Source: Dyadobacter psychrotolerans
GTDB lineage: Bacteria; Bacteroidota; Bacteroidia; Cytophagales; Spirosomataceae
Assembly (NCBI RefSeq): GCF_004349265.1
Contig: NZ_SMFL01000002.1
Span: 496,001-560,000, forward strand
DNA length: 64,000 nt
Direction of reading: 5' to 3'
A program made the position numbers and the translations under genes. The notes under the pieces were generated by a model. It was not told the origin of the DNA and did no database searches. It worked only from the letters and a program-made list of their open reading frames with translations. This document shows positions 61,927 through 64,000 of the stretch, piece by piece. Position 1 is the first letter of the stretch. Each line of letters opens with the position of its first letter.

Positions 61927-64000
61927 TTAATGTTTCATTTGCGCTTCCACAACAGCAATAGCTACCATATTTACGATTTCGCGCACTGAACTTCCCAATT
62001 GCAAAACGTGAACAGGTTTTTTCATACCTAAAAGGATAGGCCCGATTGTTTCCAGTTCAGCCGCTTCTTTTAATAAGTTGTAAGCGATATTACTTGCCGA
62101 CAAATTCGGAAAGATCAAAGTATTTGCACCACCGTCAACTAGGGCACTAAACGGGTGATTTTCTTTTAATAAAGAAGTATTAAACGCAAGATGAGCCTGC
62201 ATTTCACCTTCAACAATCATGTTTGGATTCCGCTTTTTAAGAATTGCAGTTGCAGCGCTCATTTTTTCCGCATCTTTTCCTCCTGCGCTTCCGTAGTTTG
62301 CATAAGTAACCAAAGCAATACGCGGCTGAATATTAAACTGTTCGATCGTTCTGGCAGTAAGCTCAGTAATCTCTACAATTTCGTCAACAGTCGGATCTAG
62401 ATTTACAGTTGTATCCGAGAAAAACAACGGCCCTTTTGGAGTAAGCAAAATGTACATCCCAGCCACTTTATTTACATCATCCTGTTTTCCGATGACATGA
62501 AGTGCCGGACGAATGGTGTCAGGATATGTTCTCGTTAAGCCGGAAATGAACGCATCTGCATCGCCGTTTTCGACCATCATAGAACCGAAATAACTTTTAA
62601 AGTAGATCGTTCTGCGCGCTTCGATTGGAGTTAAACCTTTACGTTGTCTTTTTTCGTAAAGTTTGTTCGCGTACACATCAATGATTGCCTCATTTTCTTC
62701 TGCACGGGGATCAACGATTGAAACATCTCCTAGATCCAGTTTGCTTTCAGAAATCAGCTTCTGAATTGTTTCCTTATTTCCAAGTAAAATGGGTATTGCA
62801 ATTCCTTCATCACGCACCTGCTGCGCAGCTCTTAAAACCTGAATGTTTTCTGCATCGGCGAAGACAACCCTTTTCGGATCAATTTTTGCCTTGTTCAGGA
62901 TAACACGCGAAAGCTGTTCATTGCGTCCCAAACGATTAGACAGCTCCTGTTCGTAAGCGTCCCAGTCGGTAATAATCTTTCTTGCAACACCGGTAGCAAT
63001 AGCAGCCTTCGCAACAGCCGGAGCTACTGTAGTAAGTAGGCGTGGATCCACCGGTTTTGGAATGATATAATTTTGCCCGAAGACAATATTGGTTTCATTG
63101 TAAGCAAGATTAACAATGTCCGGCACAGGTTTTCTGGCAAGTTCTGCCAAAGCATGAACGGCTGCCAGTTTCATTTCTTCATTGATTTCAGTTGCTCTTA
63201 CATCCAAAGCACCTCTAAAAATGTATGGAAAACCTAAAACGTTGTTAACCTGGTTAGGATAGTCAGAACGACCCGTGGCCATGATCACATCTTCTCTGGC
63301 CGCAACAGCATCAGGATAAGGAATCTCAGGGTTAGGATTCGCCATCGCCAAAACGATAGGGTCTTTAGCCATCGAAATAACCATTTCTTTTGATACGATA
63401 TCGGCAGTTGACAAACCTAGGAATAGGTCAGCACCTACCATTGCTTCTTCCAAAGAGCCGTAAGCAACATCCGTTGCAAACTGGCGCTTCATTTCGTTCA
63501 AATCCGTACGGGCATTGTTTACATGGCCTTTTGTGTCAAACATTGCTACTTTCTGAGGATCAACTCCAAGCGATAAGTACAACTTTGTACAAGACACAGC
63601 CGAAGCACCGGCGCCTGAAACAACCACACGGATATCTCCGATATTCTTTTTAACCAGTACCAAAGCGTTAAGCATGGCAGCTGCACTGATGATAGCTGTT
63701 CCGTGCTGATCATCATGCATCACAGGAATATTGAGCTCTTTTTTGAGACGTGCTTCAATTTCGAAACACTCGGGAGCTTTAATGTCTTCCAGGTTTATTC
63801 CACCAAATGTTGGTTCAAGAATTTTGACCGTTCTTACGAATTCGTCGACATCTTTTGTGTTCAGTTCGATATCAAAAACATCAATATCAGAATATATTTT
63901 GAAAAGCAAGCCTTTACCTTCCATAACCGGTTTAGAAGCTTCCGGACCAATATCGCCTAAGCCCAAAACAGCAGTACCGTTACTGATGACAGCAACCAGG
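61927..64000 (-). CDS. maeB: NADP-dependent malic enzyme fused to phosphotransacetylase-like domain, partial
   Basis: The last 690 or so residues of a MaeB-type protein; the N-terminus lies beyond the right edge. The frame is open to the last base and reads [20 protein letters not shown] at the edge, the malic enzyme dinucleotide region. HDDQHGTAI and [12 protein letters not shown] follow in the NAD(P) domain. The second half is a phosphate acetyltransferase-like domain ([15 protein letters not shown], then [14 protein letters not shown] and [14 protein letters not shown]). MaeB decarboxylates malate to pyruvate; the fused domain senses acetyl-CoA-type effectors and is not known to be catalytic. 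Confidence 0.94.
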   Translation of the reverse strand, partial: LVAVISNGTAVLGLGDIGPEASKPVMEGKGLLFKIYSDIDVFDIELNTKDVDEFVRTVKILEPTFGGINLEDIKAPECFEIEARLKKELNIPVMHDDQHGTAIISAAAMLNALVLVKKNIGDIRVVVSGAGASAVSCTKLYLSLGVDPQKVAMFDTKGHVNNARTDLNEMKRQFATDVAYGSLEEAMVGADLFLGLSTADIVSKEMVISMAKDPIVLAMANPNPEIPYPDAVAAREDVIMATGRSDYPNQVNNVLGFPYIFRGALDVRATEINEEMKLAAVHALAELARKPVPDIVNLAYNETNIVFGQNYIIPKPVDPRLLTTVAPAVAKAAIATGVARKIITDWDAYEQELSNRLGRNEQLSRVILNKAKIDPKRVVFADAENIQVLRAAQQVRDEGIAIPILLGNKETIQKLISESKLDLGDVSIVDPRAEENEAIIDVYANKLYEKRQRKGLTPIEARRTIYFKSYFGSMMVENGDADAFISGLTRTYPDTIRPALHVIGKQDDVNKVAGMYILLTPKGPLFFSDTTVNLDPTVDEIVEITELTARTIEQFNIQPRIALVTYANYGSAGGKDAEKMSAATAILKKRNPNMIVEGEMQAHLAFNTSLLKENHPFSALVDGGANTLIFPNLSASNIAYNLLKEAAELETIGPILLGMKKPVHVLQLGSSVREIVNMVAIAVVEAQMKH

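Overview
The window looks like chromosomal DNA of a Bacteroidota member, most likely a cytophagalean close to Dyadobacter or another Spirosomaceae genus. The evidence is SusC/SusD pairs, a type IX secretion C-terminal tail, an archaeal/eukaryotic-type ProRS, BT_3928-, DUF5683-, DUF1599- and DUF3822-type proteins, and promoter -7 boxes of the Bacteroidota form TAnnTTTG. No tRNA, rRNA, CRISPR array, insertion sequence, prophage or integrase was seen. The genus is inferred from gene content and was not tested by phylogeny.

Layout. 1-6.5 kb: the tail of a radical SAM/SPASM enzyme, then parA-parB-DUF5683-dapB-lepB and a second lepB. 6.5-9.7 kb: a GlgB-like GH13 enzyme and dprA. 9.75-27.8 kb: an accessory carbohydrate locus. 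It starts with a GntR/UTRA regulator on the plus strand. The minus strand then carries, in transcription order, an ExuT-like MFS transporter, an L-fucose/L-arabinose-type isomerase, SusC1-SusD1, SusC2-SusD2, a clan GH-A glycosidase, an 846-residue protein of unknown function and an SGNH hydrolase. Polymer fragments would be bound and imported by the two SusCD pairs, trimmed in the periplasm, moved inward by the MFS carrier and isomerised. A 14-bp near-palindrome recurs just downstream of the MFS and isomerase promoters and is the best operator candidate in the window.

28-40.6 kb is mostly housekeeping: AlbA_2 protein, FKBP isomerase, proS, a low-complexity Gly/Tyr/Ser/Arg lipoprotein, an OmpP1-like outer-membrane protein, aroK, a DoxX/thioredoxin-like protein, DUF1599, folP, cdaA, rpsT, a propeller-like protein and a YhhN protein. 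40.6-57.8 kb: an ABC-F ATPase, a GMC oxidoreductase with its small subunit, tsaC, a RecD-like helicase, a CBS protein, Nudix-DUF3822-coaD, a second Nudix protein, a CNNM-type protein with pyrE, an aldo/keto reductase, ppk1, a TetR regulator and cysE. 58-64 kb: an alpha/beta hydrolase lipoprotein, the only large intergenic gap (about 480 bp, several hairpins and a possible small RNA), a T9SS-exported protein, an isoaspartyl peptidase and most of maeB, which runs off the right edge.

For several genes the longest open frame is not the likely gene, because a -7 box or a better ATG lies inside it. These starts were moved (dapB, MFS, FKBP, proS, OmpP1-like, rpsT, ABC-F, tsaC, Nudix, coaD, pyrE, ppk1). 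The least understood parts are the 846-residue protein, the operator-like repeats, the low-complexity lipoprotein and the 58.9-59.4 kb intergenic region.
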